Part shown: positions 28,626 to 36,901 of the stretch, in pieces
Numbering within the stretch: position 1 is the stretch's first letter
Layout of the letters: every line of letters starts with the position of its first letter
Source of the DNA: Gephyromycinifex aptenodytis
Lineage (GTDB): Bacteria; Actinomycetota; Actinomycetes; Actinomycetales; Dermatophilaceae
Direction of reading: 5' to 3'
Length of the DNA: 64,000 nucleotides
NCBI RefSeq assembly: GCF_012277275.1
Contig: NZ_CP051155.1
Span: 2,542,001-2,606,000 of the forward strand
The notes under the pieces: generated by a model
The model's input: only the letters and a program-made list of their open reading frames with translations
Databases searched by the model: none
Told to the model about the DNA's origin: nothing
Translations under genes and position numbers: made by a program

Positions 28626-30026
28626 TCAACGGCACACGCCGTCCTCCCGCGCCGCCTGCGCCACCGCAGCCGCCACGGCGGGTGCGACGCGGTGGTCGAA
28701 CGCTGTCGGAACGATGAACTGCGGGTGCAGGTCCTCCCCGACCACGTCGGCGATGGCGCGCGCCGCAGCGAGCTTCATGTTCTCCGTGATGGTGGTGGCG
28801 CCGGCATCCAGCGCGCCCCGGAAGATGCCGGGGAAGGCGAGCACGTTGTTGATCTGGTTGGGGAAGTCGCTGCGACCAGTCGCGATGACGGCGGCGATGT
28901 CCTTGATGAGTTCCGGGCGGATCTCCGGGTCTGGGTTGGCCATCGCGAACACGATCGGGTCCGAAGCCATGCTGCGCACGTCCTCGACCGTGAGCAGGTT
29001 GGGGCCCGAAAGACCGATGAACACGTCGGCACCGGTGATGACGTCGGTGATAGAGCCAGCGATCTTGTCCGGGTTGGTGTTCTCGGCGAACCACTGCTTG
29101 GAGGTGTTCAGGTCCTCACGCCCGGTGTGCACGGCGCCCTGCCGGTCCACGCCGATCAGGTTGCTCACCCCGGCAGCCATCAGCATCTTGGAAACCGCGA
29201 CCCCCGCAGCGCCGACCCCAGCGACGACGACCTTGAGGTCCTCGTGCTTCTTGCCGACGATGCGCAGCGCGTTCTCCAGGCCTGCCACGGTGACGATCGC
29301 CGTTCCGTGCTGGTCGTCGTGGAAGACCGGGATGTTCATCTCCTGGACGAGCCGCTCTTCGATCTCGAACGCCTCCGGGGCGGCGATGTCTTCCAGGTTG
29401 ATGCCTCCGAAGGTCGGCTCCAACGCCTTGACGATCGCGATGATCTCTTCGGTGTCCTTGGTGCGCAGGCAGATCGGGAACGCGTCGACGTCGCCGAACC
29501 GCTTGAACAGTTGCGCTTTGCCCTCCATCACCGGCATGGCGGCCTCCGGGCCGATGTCGCCCAGCCCGAGCACGGCGGTCCCGTTGGAGACCACGGCGAC
29601 GGTGTTCTTGCGGATCGTGTACTCGAAGGACTGCGACACATCCTGGGCGATCGTGGTGCACACCCGGGCGACGCCGGGGGAGTAGGCCATCGCGAGCTGG
29701 TTCATCGTGTTGACCTCGACCGAGGACGTCACGCGAATCTTGCCGGCCTCGTGCAACTTGTGGGTGCGGTCTTCCCACTCGATGATCTGTGCACCCTCGA
29801 CCGACTCGATCGCAGCGCGCACCTGCTGCTGATGCTCGACACTCGAGCAGTAGATGATGAAGTCCTCTTCGAGGTAGGCCGTCTTCATGACGAATCCCTC
29901 GAGGGCGTTGATGTTACCGCCGGCCTCGCCGATGGCTACGGCGATGTGGCCCAGGGTGCCTGGGCGGTCAGCCAGGCGGACACGGGCGCGGACGGAATAG
30001 GCGGGGCTGGTGGACGTCGAAGACAT
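28626..30026 (-). CDS. NAD-type malic enzyme with N-terminal ACT domain
   Basis: A 466-aa enzyme that decarboxylates malate to pyruvate. Residues about 10-85 form an ACT regulatory domain (VRLADRPGTLGHIAVAIGEA with GGNINALEGF), suggesting allosteric control by a small metabolite. The catalytic part has NQLAMAYSPGVARVC with the conserved Tyr, GDIGPEAAMPVMEGKAQLF with the catalytic Lys, HDDQHGTAIVTVAGLENALR, and the cofactor loop VAGVGAAGVAVSKML. Cofactor (NAD or NADP) is not settled by sequence. AGGAA lies just before the ATG. Its promoter lies somewhere in the 1.37-kb region that also holds the hairpin array. Confidence 0.94.
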   Translation of the reverse strand: MSSTSTSPAYSVRARVRLADRPGTLGHIAVAIGEAGGNINALEGFVMKTAYLEEDFIIYCSSVEHQQQVRAAIESVEGAQIIEWEDRTHKLHEAGKIRVTSSVEVNTMNQLAMAYSPGVARVCTTIAQDVSQSFEYTIRKNTVAVVSNGTAVLGLGDIGPEAAMPVMEGKAQLFKRFGDVDAFPICLRTKDTEEIIAIVKALEPTFGGINLEDIAAPEAFEIEERLVQEMNIPVFHDDQHGTAIVTVAGLENALRIVGKKHEDLKVVVAGVGAAGVAVSKMLMAAGVSNLIGVDRQGAVHTGREDLNTSKQWFAENTNPDKIAGSITDVITGADVFIGLSGPNLLTVEDVRSMASDPIVFAMANPDPEIRPELIKDIAAVIATGRSDFPNQINNVLAFPGIFRGALDAGATTITENMKLAAARAIADVVGEDLHPQFIVPTAFDHRVAPAVAAAVAQAAREDGVCR

Positions 30027-30283
30027 GTTCCTGACCTTAGCCCCCCGACAGTGGGTGAGACGGAAGTTTCACGTGTCGGTCCTCACGTATCGGCTCCCTG
30101 CACCGGCCTCGACTGTGCATGCCCACTCTCCCCCGCGAGGACAACAGCATCTTTCCGGTGTTCTGCTGCTCCGAAAAGGGATGGAGAAAAGCCGGACAGC
30201 TACCCGCCCCGCCGAGCGCAGCCTGCGGCGCACACAAGGCCCGGACGTAGCGCATGCGCTGAAAAGGCCGAAGACCACACAGC

Positions 30284-30919
30284 GGGCGCGGCCCCCACGG
30301 CCGCGCCCTGAAACGTGTCAGTGAGCAAATTCGCCCGCCCCCAGGCGCCCCAAACGTCAGCACCATTGCCCAGTTCTGCACGTGAGCAGCGATCCCCATC
30401 GCCGCTTTCGGCGCCGCGACTCCCCGGTCGCTTAACCCTCAGGCAGCGCTCCCCGCCGCTGCCTTTCCTGCTGCGGCTCCCCAGCCGTATTCCCCCACTC
30501 GGCGATCCCCATCGCCGTTTCCTGCCTCGACCTCTCGGTCGCCTTCTTGCGCGGTCCCCGCCGCGCACCCCAGCCGTTTCGTCGTGCTCGGCGATCCCCA
30601 TCGCCGTTTCCTGCCTTGACCTCTCGGTCGCCTTCTTGCGCGGTCCCCGCCGCGCACCCCAGCCGTTTCGTCTTGCTCGGCGATCCCCATCGCCGTTTCC
30701 TGCCTCGACCTCTCGGTCGCCTTCTTGCGCGGTCCCCGCCGCGCACCCCAGCCGTTTCGTCTTGCTCGGCGATCCCCATCGCCGTTTCCTGCCTCGACCT
30801 CTCGGTCGCCCTCTTGCGCGGCCCCCGCCACGCACCTGTTGCGCTCCCCAATGCGTCCTGCCCGACTCCCCACGAGTCGCTGGTGGCGATTCCCCAATCG
30901 CCCGACACCCCCGAGTGTC
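30284..30919. repeat. Array of about 20 short hairpins with C4/G4 loops
   Basis: Nearly the whole interval consists of perfect inverted repeats with very similar loops. Examples, as stem/loop/stem on the plus strand: GGGCGCGGCC-CCCAC-GGCCGCGCCC (30284-30308), CGCC-CCCA-GGCG (30336-30347), GCGAT-CCCC-ATCGC (30389-30402), GCGAC-TCCCCG-GTCGC (30416-30431), AGGCAGCG-CTCCCCGC-CGCTGCCT (30441-30464), CGGCT-CCCC-AGCCG (30474-30487), CGGCGAT-CCCC-ATCGCCG (30500-30517), TGCGCGG-TCCCCG-CCGCGCA (30548-30567), CGACTC-CCCAC-GAGTCG (30863-30879), GGCGATT-CCCC-AATCGCC (30885-30902), GACAC-CCCCGA-GTGTC (30904-30919). Stem sequences differ while pairing is kept and the loop stays C-rich. One type, CGACC-TCTC-GGTCG, has a different loop. 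Both strands fold equally as DNA; an RNA is one possibility. No gene is convincing between 30027 and 31395. Confidence 0.85.
30501..30834. repeat. Four tandem copies of an 89-bp three-hairpin unit
   Basis: GGCGATCCCCATCGCC starts at 30501, 30590, 30679 and 30768, exactly 89 bp apart. Each unit contains the hairpins CGGCGAT-CCCC-ATCGCCG, CGACC-TCTC-GGTCG and TGCGCGG-TCCCCG-CCGCGCA, then a CCCCAGCCGTTTCGTC spacer. Copies differ by single substitutions: unit 2 has TTGACC for TCGACC, and unit 4 has a C-to-A change in the third stem and then diverges after about 65 bp. Since 89 is not a multiple of three, peptides read across the repeat change frame at each copy, which argues against coding. Confidence 0.9.
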
Positions 30920-30954
30920 TTCCCCTTCGCCGCGTTCCCCTTGCGACGTCACTG

Positions 30955-30984
30955 ACCATATCGACCGTCCAAGACACTGTTCAA
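30955..30984 (-). promoter_or_regulatory. Candidate promoter reading leftward into the hairpin array
   Basis: On the minus strand TTGAAC (30984-30979) is followed after 18 bases by TATGGT (30960-30955), a fair match to a housekeeping sigma promoter. The predicted start, near 30948, lies about 30 bases before the first good hairpin, so a transcript would run through the whole array with G4-containing loops. The GC-rich 10-bp stem at 30284-30308 could be its 3' end, and GGCCTTTTC lies a little beyond it. Inferred from sequence only. Confidence 0.4.
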
Positions 30985-31395
30985 GTCATTCGACCTGGTC
31001 AAGCGTTCTGAACGGGCCTTCTTGTATGCAACGTTTTGAGTCCCGGGAATCAGCAACGCTATTCGGCAGTGCCCTGCAGTGGATTTTTCTGGCCCTCATT
31101 GCCATGGTCAGGCGGTAGGGCTCGGCTATCGGGCCGGCAGTGGCGGCGCAGCCCCGTCCGCTGGCCTCCTTTGGGCCCCCGAACTCCTTGTTCGGGCGCC
31201 AGCGCCGATTCAACTGTCGGTACCGCCGATCACGCGCTGCCCTCTTGGCAGTCCAGCGTGCTGCGCCTGGGTCTGTGGCGCAGGCCCAAGCCGGGATCGA
31301 CGGGCCCCGGCATTAGGGCGCGGGCCCGCCAGATCGACGGCATCCAGACTGCGGGTCGCCCTACCCCGGCGCGGCTGTGGTGAGAAGGTAGGGGT

Positions 31396-31998
31396 ATGCC
31401 AGCTCCGGAGATCAACTTCTGTCGGCGTTGCGGTGCCAGCATGGTGCCGGGTATCCCACCGATGGAGGACCGGGAGCGGGCCATGTGCCCGTCGTGCGAC
31501 TACATCGACTACGTGAACCCGGTCAATGTGGTGGGCACCGTCCCGGTCTGGGACGACGGGACCGGGCAGCTGAAGATCCTGCTGTGCCGAAGGGCGATCG
31601 AACCGCGCCTGGGGTTCTGGACCCTGCCGGCTGGCTTCCTCGAAGTCGGCGAGACCTGCGAGGACGGCGCCTGGCGCGAGACTTGGGAGGAGTCCGGGGC
31701 TCAGGTCGAGATGCAGGGGCTGTATGCCGTCCTGGACGTGGTGCAGGCCGCGCAGGTGCATCTCTTCTACCGCGCCCGCATCGTCGAGGCTAACGGGCTG
31801 CAGCCTGGGCCGGAGACGTTGGAGAACCGGTTCGTCACGGTCGAGGAGATCCCGTGGGACGAGATCGCCTTCTCCTCCGTGCGGTGGGTTCTGCAGGCGT
31901 GGGTGCGTGACGCTAAGCGCGGCTCTTTCGGCGTACACGCCGAAACCATCACCTGGGAGTTGCTGAGCGGCCCTCATCCCGACGCTGCCGAGAGCTGA
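31396..31998 (+). CDS. Nudix hydrolase with N-terminal zinc ribbon
   Basis: A 200-aa protein. A zinc-ribbon (CRRCG at about 9-13 and CPSCD at about 32-36) precedes the Nudix domain, whose box reads GFLEVGETCEDGAWRETWEE followed by SGA (about 79-101). This combination is typical of NADH pyrophosphatase/ADP-ribose-type Nudix proteins. The segment IEPRLGFWTLPAGFLEVGET is characteristic. The role may be housecleaning of NAD(H)- or ADP-ribose-like compounds; the exact substrate is open. It is transcribed away from the hairpin-array region. Confidence 0.9.
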   Translation: MPAPEINFCRRCGASMVPGIPPMEDRERAMCPSCDYIDYVNPVNVVGTVPVWDDGTGQLKILLCRRAIEPRLGFWTLPAGFLEVGETCEDGAWRETWEESGAQVEMQGLYAVLDVVQAAQVHLFYRARIVEANGLQPGPETLENRFVTVEEIPWDEIAFSSVRWVLQAWVRDAKRGSFGVHAETITWELLSGPHPDAAES

Positions 31999-32072
31999 TG
32001 GCAGGAGCCGGTCCCCACGAGAACTGCTCGGGGGCGATTGTCAGCCTGTCCCCAGGGTCAGGCCGGACCGAG

Positions 32073-33629
32073 CTAGCTCGTAGGCGACTGCGAGCGCCGG
32101 TGGTCGCAGTACAGCACGAACCAGACGCCGAGCGCGGTCAGCAACGTCACGACTGCGCCCACGGCCGAGGTCAGAGCGACCCCGCTCTCGAAAGCGCGAC
32201 GGGTGGCCTCGACCAGGCTCGATTCCAGCACCGGCGACAACTCCGGGGCCTTACTCATGGCGCTGCCGATGGTGTTCTTGGCGGCGGCCTCGGTCTCGGC
32301 CGGCAGGCCCGCGGGTAGCACCAGGAAGGCCCGGTAGCGCCAGGTGAGCAAGCTGCCCAGAACGGCCACGCCCAAGGCGGCACCCAATTCGTAGGCGGTC
32401 TCGGAGATGCCTGAGGCGGCACCGGCGCGCTCGGGTGGCACGGAGGCCAGGATGGCGTCGTTTGTCAACGTCTCGGCCAGTCCGGCACCGGCGCCGACGA
32501 GGGCGAACACCAGGACGATGACGATCCCGGGGGAGCCGACATGCAGGGTGGTGCCGAGTAGGTAGCCGCCGCTGGCCAGCAGGATGCCCAGTGGCACGAG
32601 GTGGCGCACCGGCACGACCTTTGCCAGGGATACCGCCAGCAGGCCCATGGCGATAGAGGCGATCGCGCCGGGGATGAGCGACATGCTCGCCTCCAGCGGA
32701 GCCTTGCCTTCAACGAACTGCAAGTGTTGGGACATGTAGAAGATCAGCCCGGCGAAGGCGAAGACGCTCATGAAGTTCGCGGCGACCGACGCGGCGAAGA
32801 CGGGACGGGTGAACAGGCGCAGGTCCAGCAGCGGGTCTGGGCGGTGGATCTGGCGGTGCACGAAGGCGGCGCCGACCAGCGCACCAAAACCGAGCGAAGC
32901 GATCGCGACCGGGTCCAAGCCTTGCGCCGCAACGTGTTTGATCCCGAAGACGAGCGGCAACATCGCGAAGATGGACATCAGGACGCCGACGGGGTCCAGG
33001 CGGCCTGCATTCGGGTTACGCGATTCGGGCAGCAGGAAAGGTGCGGCCACGAGCAGGATGAACACTGGCGGCACTGAGACCAGGAAGATCGAACCCCACC
33101 AGAAGTGCTCCAGGAGCCAGCCGCCGACAATCGGCCCCAGCGCTGACCCGCCTGCGAAACCGGAGGCCCATACCGCGATGGCCAGGCGCCGTTCGTCATC
33201 GTTGACGAAGACGTTGCGCAGCAGCGACAGGGTGGAGGGCATGAGCATTGCACCGAAGACCCCGAGCAGTGCGCGGGCCGCGATGAGGTGCAGCGCGTCG
33301 GGGGCGAACGCCGCATAGAGGCTGACGAGCCCGAAGCCTGCCGTTCCGATGAGGAGTAGGCGCCGCCGCCCAACCTTGTCGCCCAGCATCCCCATCGTCA
33401 TGAGCAGCCCGGCGAGCATCAGCGGGTAGATGTCGACGATCCACAACAGGCCGGCCCCGCTGGGGTTCAGCGCGGCAGACAACTGCGGGACCGCGAACGA
33501 CAGTGCGGTGTTGTCAAGACTGACCACGAGCACCGGGAGGATGAGAACGAACAACGCCAGCCACTCGCGCAGGCCTGCGCGAGGCGGCGCGGTTGGGGCG
33601 GGGCTGGGGGTGAGGGTGTTCAGCGGCAT
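32073..33629 (-). CDS. MFS drug exporter, EmrB/QacA (DHA2) type
   Basis: A 518-aa protein with about 14 transmembrane helices, the DHA2 arrangement. Motifs include motif C-like ALGPIVGGWLLEHFWWGSIF, motif A region LLMTMGMLGDKVGRRRLLLI (GxxxDxxGRR variant), and the first-helix motif VVSLDNTALSFAVPQLSAAL (D-x-T-x-x-x-x-A-L/V-P of multidrug pumps). Expected to export toxic or antibiotic-like compounds by proton antiport. GGGAG lies 8 bases before the ATG. A TetR gene is transcribed divergently from 33830 with a clear palindrome between, so a local repressor probably controls this pump. Confidence 0.92.
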   Translation of the reverse strand: MPLNTLTPSPAPTAPPRAGLREWLALFVLILPVLVVSLDNTALSFAVPQLSAALNPSGAGLLWIVDIYPLMLAGLLMTMGMLGDKVGRRRLLLIGTAGFGLVSLYAAFAPDALHLIAARALLGVFGAMLMPSTLSLLRNVFVNDDERRLAIAVWASGFAGGSALGPIVGGWLLEHFWWGSIFLVSVPPVFILLVAAPFLLPESRNPNAGRLDPVGVLMSIFAMLPLVFGIKHVAAQGLDPVAIASLGFGALVGAAFVHRQIHRPDPLLDLRLFTRPVFAASVAANFMSVFAFAGLIFYMSQHLQFVEGKAPLEASMSLIPGAIASIAMGLLAVSLAKVVPVRHLVPLGILLASGGYLLGTTLHVGSPGIVIVLVFALVGAGAGLAETLTNDAILASVPPERAGAASGISETAYELGAALGVAVLGSLLTWRYRAFLVLPAGLPAETEAAAKNTIGSAMSKAPELSPVLESSLVEATRRAFESGVALTSAVGAVVTLLTALGVWFVLYCDHRRSQSPTS

Positions 33630-33702
33630 AAGGGTGCTCCCGAAAGCGACGATGGGGTCGAGCCGGGCTGCATTGCCGGGTCATGGAGGGGTGACGGTGT
33701 AA

Positions 33703-33716
33703 ACCGTCCAGACGGT
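33703..33716. promoter_or_regulatory. TetR operator palindrome ACCGTC-CA-GACGGT
   Basis: A perfect 6-bp inverted repeat with a 2-bp centre, flanked by TAA and ACAGTA, lies between the divergent MFS exporter (start 33629) and TetR regulator (start 33830). GACGGTACAGTA immediately downstream contains promoter-like AT content. The position suits a repressor that blocks both promoters. Confidence 0.7.
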
Positions 33717-33829
33717 ACAGTACGCGCTGTGGGTGCACTTTCCCAACAAGGACGCACGCATCATCGCCGTGCCAGGTGGCACCCAACCGCGCCGTGCAGA
33801 GCCGATCGAAGGTATGTGAGAGCCACACG

Positions 33830-34354
33830 ATGAGCAGCACCCGGGATCGAATCATCGACGCGCTGCAAGAAGTCCTGGCCCAAGACGGCCCAGAGGGGGC
33901 CACGCTGGAAGCGGTCGCGGCTGCGGCCGGGATCTCCAAGGGTGGTCTGCTTTACCACTTCAAGAGCAAAGAAGCGCTCTTCAACGGTCTGTTGGAGCGG
34001 CTGCGCGAGCTGGGGGCCCTTGATGTCCAGCGATGCCGCGCCTCGCACGATGGGCCGGTCGCGGCCTACCTTCGTTCCTCGAGTGTGGTGGGCGATGAAT
34101 ACACCAGTACGGTCCTGGCGGCTCTTCGGCTGACCGGCACCAGGGCCCTGGATGTGGAAAGCGCAGTGTCGGCCTCGCTGGACTCCTGGGGGCCGATGCT
34201 GCTGGAAGCTGTCGGCGACCCGGTGCTGGCCCGACTGGTGCAACTTGTCGGGGACGGGCTGTATCTTCACGCCCTCTTCGGGGAAGAAGCCACGGCGCTG
34301 GATCGCCAGGTCATCAGTCGTCTGGTCGAGCAAGCCGCCACCGCGGCAGGGTAA
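33830..34354 (+). CDS. TetR-family repressor of the adjacent exporter
   Basis: A 174-aa regulator. The HTH occupies about residues 4-50 (DRIIDALQEVLAQDGPEGAT, then AAGISKGGLLYHFKSKEALF). ISKGGLLYHF is the recognition-helix type found in QacR/BetI-like repressors of efflux genes. The C-terminal ligand domain is variable. ATG 33830 starts just before the HTH; the frame opening at 33776 would add an unlikely basic leader across the promoter. Divergence from the DHA2 exporter and the intervening palindrome indicate local control; the inducer is unknown. Confidence 0.9.
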   Translation: MSSTRDRIIDALQEVLAQDGPEGATLEAVAAAAGISKGGLLYHFKSKEALFNGLLERLRELGALDVQRCRASHDGPVAAYLRSSSVVGDEYTSTVLAALRLTGTRALDVESAVSASLDSWGPMLLEAVGDPVLARLVQLVGDGLYLHALFGEEATALDRQVISRLVEQAATAAG

Positions 34355-34400
34355 ATCCTCTACGCTCGCAGCGAGCACCGTGAAATAAGGAGACTCTGCG

Positions 34401-35435
34401 ATGACGCACGAGAGCCGGTTCGACCCCTGGACCTCCCATCAGGTCATCACGATCAGCGACGAGAGCGTCGGGTTGCGTGCCGTCATCGCGCTGGACGATC
34501 TTCGCCTGGGGCCCGGTTTCGGCGGCGTGCGCATGCGCCCCTACTCCGATGCGTATGCCGCTATCGATGAGGCACAGCGCTTGGCGCGCGCGATGACGTT
34601 TAAGCACGCCCTGGCGGAGTTGCCGTACGGGGGCGCGAAGTCGGTGATTGTCGATGACGGTCGGGCCCGTGACGCCGATGCTCGCCGCGCATTGTTCGAG
34701 CGGTTCGGGGACGCGGTCGCGGCCACCGGGGGCCGGTACATTCCCGGGGTCGACATGTTCACCACGTTGGCCGACATGGCGGTCATTCGCTCGCGCGGCG
34801 CGACCGTGTACTGCGCCGACGCTGACCCTTCGCCGTGGACAGCGCGCGGTGTGTTCGCGGCGATGAAAGCAGGCGCCGCTGGTGTGCTCCAGGCGTCGTC
34901 GTTGGACGGGCTCGTCGTCGCAGTGCAGGGCGTCGGCAGCGTCGGTGCGGACCTGGCGCGGCTGGCTGCCGCAGACGGCGCCCGGCTCGTCGTCGCCGAC
35001 ATCGACCCACAGCGGGCTGCCACCGTCGCCGAGGAGGTCGGCGGGTCGGTCGCGTCCGTGGAGCAGGTCGCCACGACGGCATGCGACATTTTCGCGCCCT
35101 GCGCGGTGGCACGCGTCATTACGCCGAGCGTCATACCGGCACTGAGCTGCCGGCTCATCGTCGGGGCAGCCAACGACACTCTGGACTCGCCCGAATGCGA
35201 CGAGCTGCTTCGGGAGCGTGGCATCACATTTGTGCCTGACTACGTGGCCAACGCGGGTGGCGTCATCCACGAGCATGCCCGGGCGCTGGCGTGGGCGCAG
35301 GCCGACCTCGAACGCGCAGTCGAGGCCATCGGCCGTCGCGTCACCGGCCTCATCGAGGAGGCCGGACCCGGTGGCAGCCTCGTCGGTGCAGCGCTGGAGC
35401 GCGGTCGCCGCCGGTTGCGCGCCGCCCACGACTAG
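34401..35435 (+). CDS. Leu/Glu/Phe/Val dehydrogenase (leucine dehydrogenase-like)
   Basis: A 344-aa NAD+-dependent amino-acid dehydrogenase that oxidatively deaminates branched-chain amino acids. It has the substrate-domain glycine-rich LRLGPGFGGVRMRPY, the Lys pair in AMTFKHALAELPYGGAKSVI (substrate and catalytic Lys), and the NAD-binding loop VVAVQGVGSVGADLARLA. PDYVANAGGVI is conserved near the C-terminus. AAGGAG sits 10 bases before the ATG. Branched-chain 2-oxoacids from this step can feed propionyl-CoA and so the methylmalonyl-CoA mutase elsewhere in the window; that link is inference. Confidence 0.92.
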   Translation: MTHESRFDPWTSHQVITISDESVGLRAVIALDDLRLGPGFGGVRMRPYSDAYAAIDEAQRLARAMTFKHALAELPYGGAKSVIVDDGRARDADARRALFERFGDAVAATGGRYIPGVDMFTTLADMAVIRSRGATVYCADADPSPWTARGVFAAMKAGAAGVLQASSLDGLVVAVQGVGSVGADLARLAAADGARLVVADIDPQRAATVAEEVGGSVASVEQVATTACDIFAPCAVARVITPSVIPALSCRLIVGAANDTLDSPECDELLRERGITFVPDYVANAGGVIHEHARALAWAQADLERAVEAIGRRVTGLIEEAGPGGSLVGAALERGRRRLRAAHD

Positions 35436-35448
35436 GCGACCGCGCCCC

Positions 35449-35805
35449 TCAGACCATGGGAGCGAAGAAGAATGTGTCGCGGGTGGCGAACAGGCCGTCC
35501 GTGTCGAAGGTGTAGAAGTCCGCGAACCGTAGCGAGACGCGCGAGCCGTCTTTCAGCGTCCCCCTGAAGTGGCCGTGCACCGCTACCGAGTCCGCGCCGA
35601 CGACGGTGTGTTCGACGTCGTGCGCGCCTTCCTCAATGACCCGCGCGCCCTCGTAGAACGCCCGAAGTGCATCGCGGCCAACCAGCGGCTCATAGCCGGG
35701 GCGGCGGTAGATCGTCGTCGGTGAGAACAACGCGACGAGTCCGTCGACGTCGCCTGCGTCGACGAGTCGGTAGTACAGGTGGACGCTGCTCGGGTCGGCA
35801 CTCAT
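35449..35805 (-). CDS. NTF2-like (SnoaL-type) small protein
   Basis: A 118-aa protein with the cone-shaped alpha+beta NTF2 pattern: an N-terminal helix with YYRLVDAGDVDGLVALFSPT, YRRPGYEPLVGRDALRAFY, then beta-rich HGHFRGTLKDGSRVSLRFAD. Members include ketosteroid-isomerase-like enzymes and polyketide cyclases, but many have no known activity. ATG 35805 is chosen because the domain begins there; the frame extends upstream to 36054 without domain character. It is convergent with leucine dehydrogenase, with 13 bp between stops. Confidence 0.82.
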   Translation of the reverse strand: MSADPSSVHLYYRLVDAGDVDGLVALFSPTTIYRRPGYEPLVGRDALRAFYEGARVIEEGAHDVEHTVVGADSVAVHGHFRGTLKDGSRVSLRFADFYTFDTDGLFATRDTFFFAPMV

Positions 35806-35947
35806 CCCGACATTCTTGCGGCATTTCGCCACTGGGTCCGTCTGTACGGCGACGGCGGCGTGTCTGGTCTGACAATGATGCGACAGCCTATGTCGCCTAC
35901 CCTGCTCACATGCCGATGAACTACCGCACGTGCCCGGGTCAGCTCTC

Positions 35948-36901
35948 ATGAGTGGCGGCTTGGTTGCCCTGCTTGATGACATCGCCACGATGGCGCGTCT
36001 GGCCGCAGCCTCCGTGGACGACGTCGCTGCCGCTGCCGGACGTGCCAGCGTCAAGGCTGCTGGGGTGGTTGTCGACGACGCCGCGGTGACCCCGCGCTAT
36101 GTCACCGGCTTCAGTGCCAAACGCGAATTGCCGATGATCAAACGTATCGCCATCGGCTCGCTACGTAACAAAATCATCTTCATCCTCCCGGCCGCTCTGC
36201 TCCTCAGTCAATTCGCGCCGTGGCTGCTCACTCCGCTGCTTATGCTCGGCGGAACTTACCTCAGTTTCGAAGGTGTAGAGAAAATCTGGGAAAAGGTCTC
36301 GGGGCACGAGGATGAGGAAGCGGAAACCCCGGCCACCTTGCAAGGGCCGGAGCGCGAGGATCAGATGGTCAAGAGTGCGATCCGCACCGACTTCATCCTT
36401 TCTGCCGAGATCATGGTCATCTCTCTCAATGAGGTCGCTGCCGAAGGCCTGGTTTCTCGTGCCGTCATTCTCGTCGTAGTCGCTATTGCTATGACGCTGG
36501 GCGTCTACGGGGTGGTGGCGATCATCGTCAAGATGGACGACATCGGGTTGAACCTGGCCGGGCGTCAGTCATCGTTCCTGCGCAAGATCGGCCGTGGGCT
36601 CGTGGCGGGGATGCCGGGGCTGCTCAGCTCGCTCGGCGCGATCGGCACCGTGGCCATGCTGTGGGTCGGCGGACACATCCTGCTGGTCGGGACCAACACC
36701 CTGGGCTGGCACCCGCCGTACGGTTTTGTGCACCACCTGGAGGAAGTTGTGGCACACGCCACCGGACCCTTCGGCGGCTTCCTCGGTTGGATGACCAACA
36801 CCATCGCCTCGGCCATCATCGGCCTAGTCGTGGGCTCGGTGGTGGTGGCGATCATGCACCTGGTCCCACGTAAGAAGGGGCAGCACGTCCAGGCTCACTA
36901 G
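35948..36901 (+). CDS. DUF808 (YedI-like) membrane protein
   Basis: A 317-aa member of the DUF808 family: MSGGLVALLDDIATMARLAA at the N-terminus, then DDVAAAAGRASVKAAGVVVD, VTGFSAKRELPMIKRIAIGS, and about six hydrophobic segments from about residue 80 on. LSFEGVEKIWEK and IRTDFILSAEIMVISLNEVA are family-conserved. The function is unknown. ATG 35948 is chosen as the start of the conserved sequence over the upstream ATG at 35930. A 7-bp inverted repeat (ACCCTGG-TCGC-CCAGGGT, 36920-36937) just downstream may contribute to transcript ending. Confidence 0.9.
   Translation: MSGGLVALLDDIATMARLAAASVDDVAAAAGRASVKAAGVVVDDAAVTPRYVTGFSAKRELPMIKRIAIGSLRNKIIFILPAALLLSQFAPWLLTPLLMLGGTYLSFEGVEKIWEKVSGHEDEEAETPATLQGPEREDQMVKSAIRTDFILSAEIMVISLNEVAAEGLVSRAVILVVVAIAMTLGVYGVVAIIVKMDDIGLNLAGRQSSFLRKIGRGLVAGMPGLLSSLGAIGTVAMLWVGGHILLVGTNTLGWHPPYGFVHHLEEVVAHATGPFGGFLGWMTNTIASAIIGLVVGSVVVAIMHLVPRKKGQHVQAH

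Noticed and set aside
30501-30834. CRISPR array
   Set aside because: Whole 89-bp units are repeated without unique spacers, copy boundaries do not show a short constant repeat plus variable spacers, and no cas genes are near.
30284-30919. Linear-replicon telomere-like palindrome cluster
   Set aside because: The locus is internal, flanked by ordinary divergent genes on both sides, and no telomere-associated genes are present.
30200-31118. Long Arg/Pro-rich open frames on both strands across the hairpin array
   Set aside because: They arise from GC-rich repeats; the 89-bp period shifts the frame in every copy, no ribosome-binding site precedes them, and the peptide is not conserved between copies in one frame.
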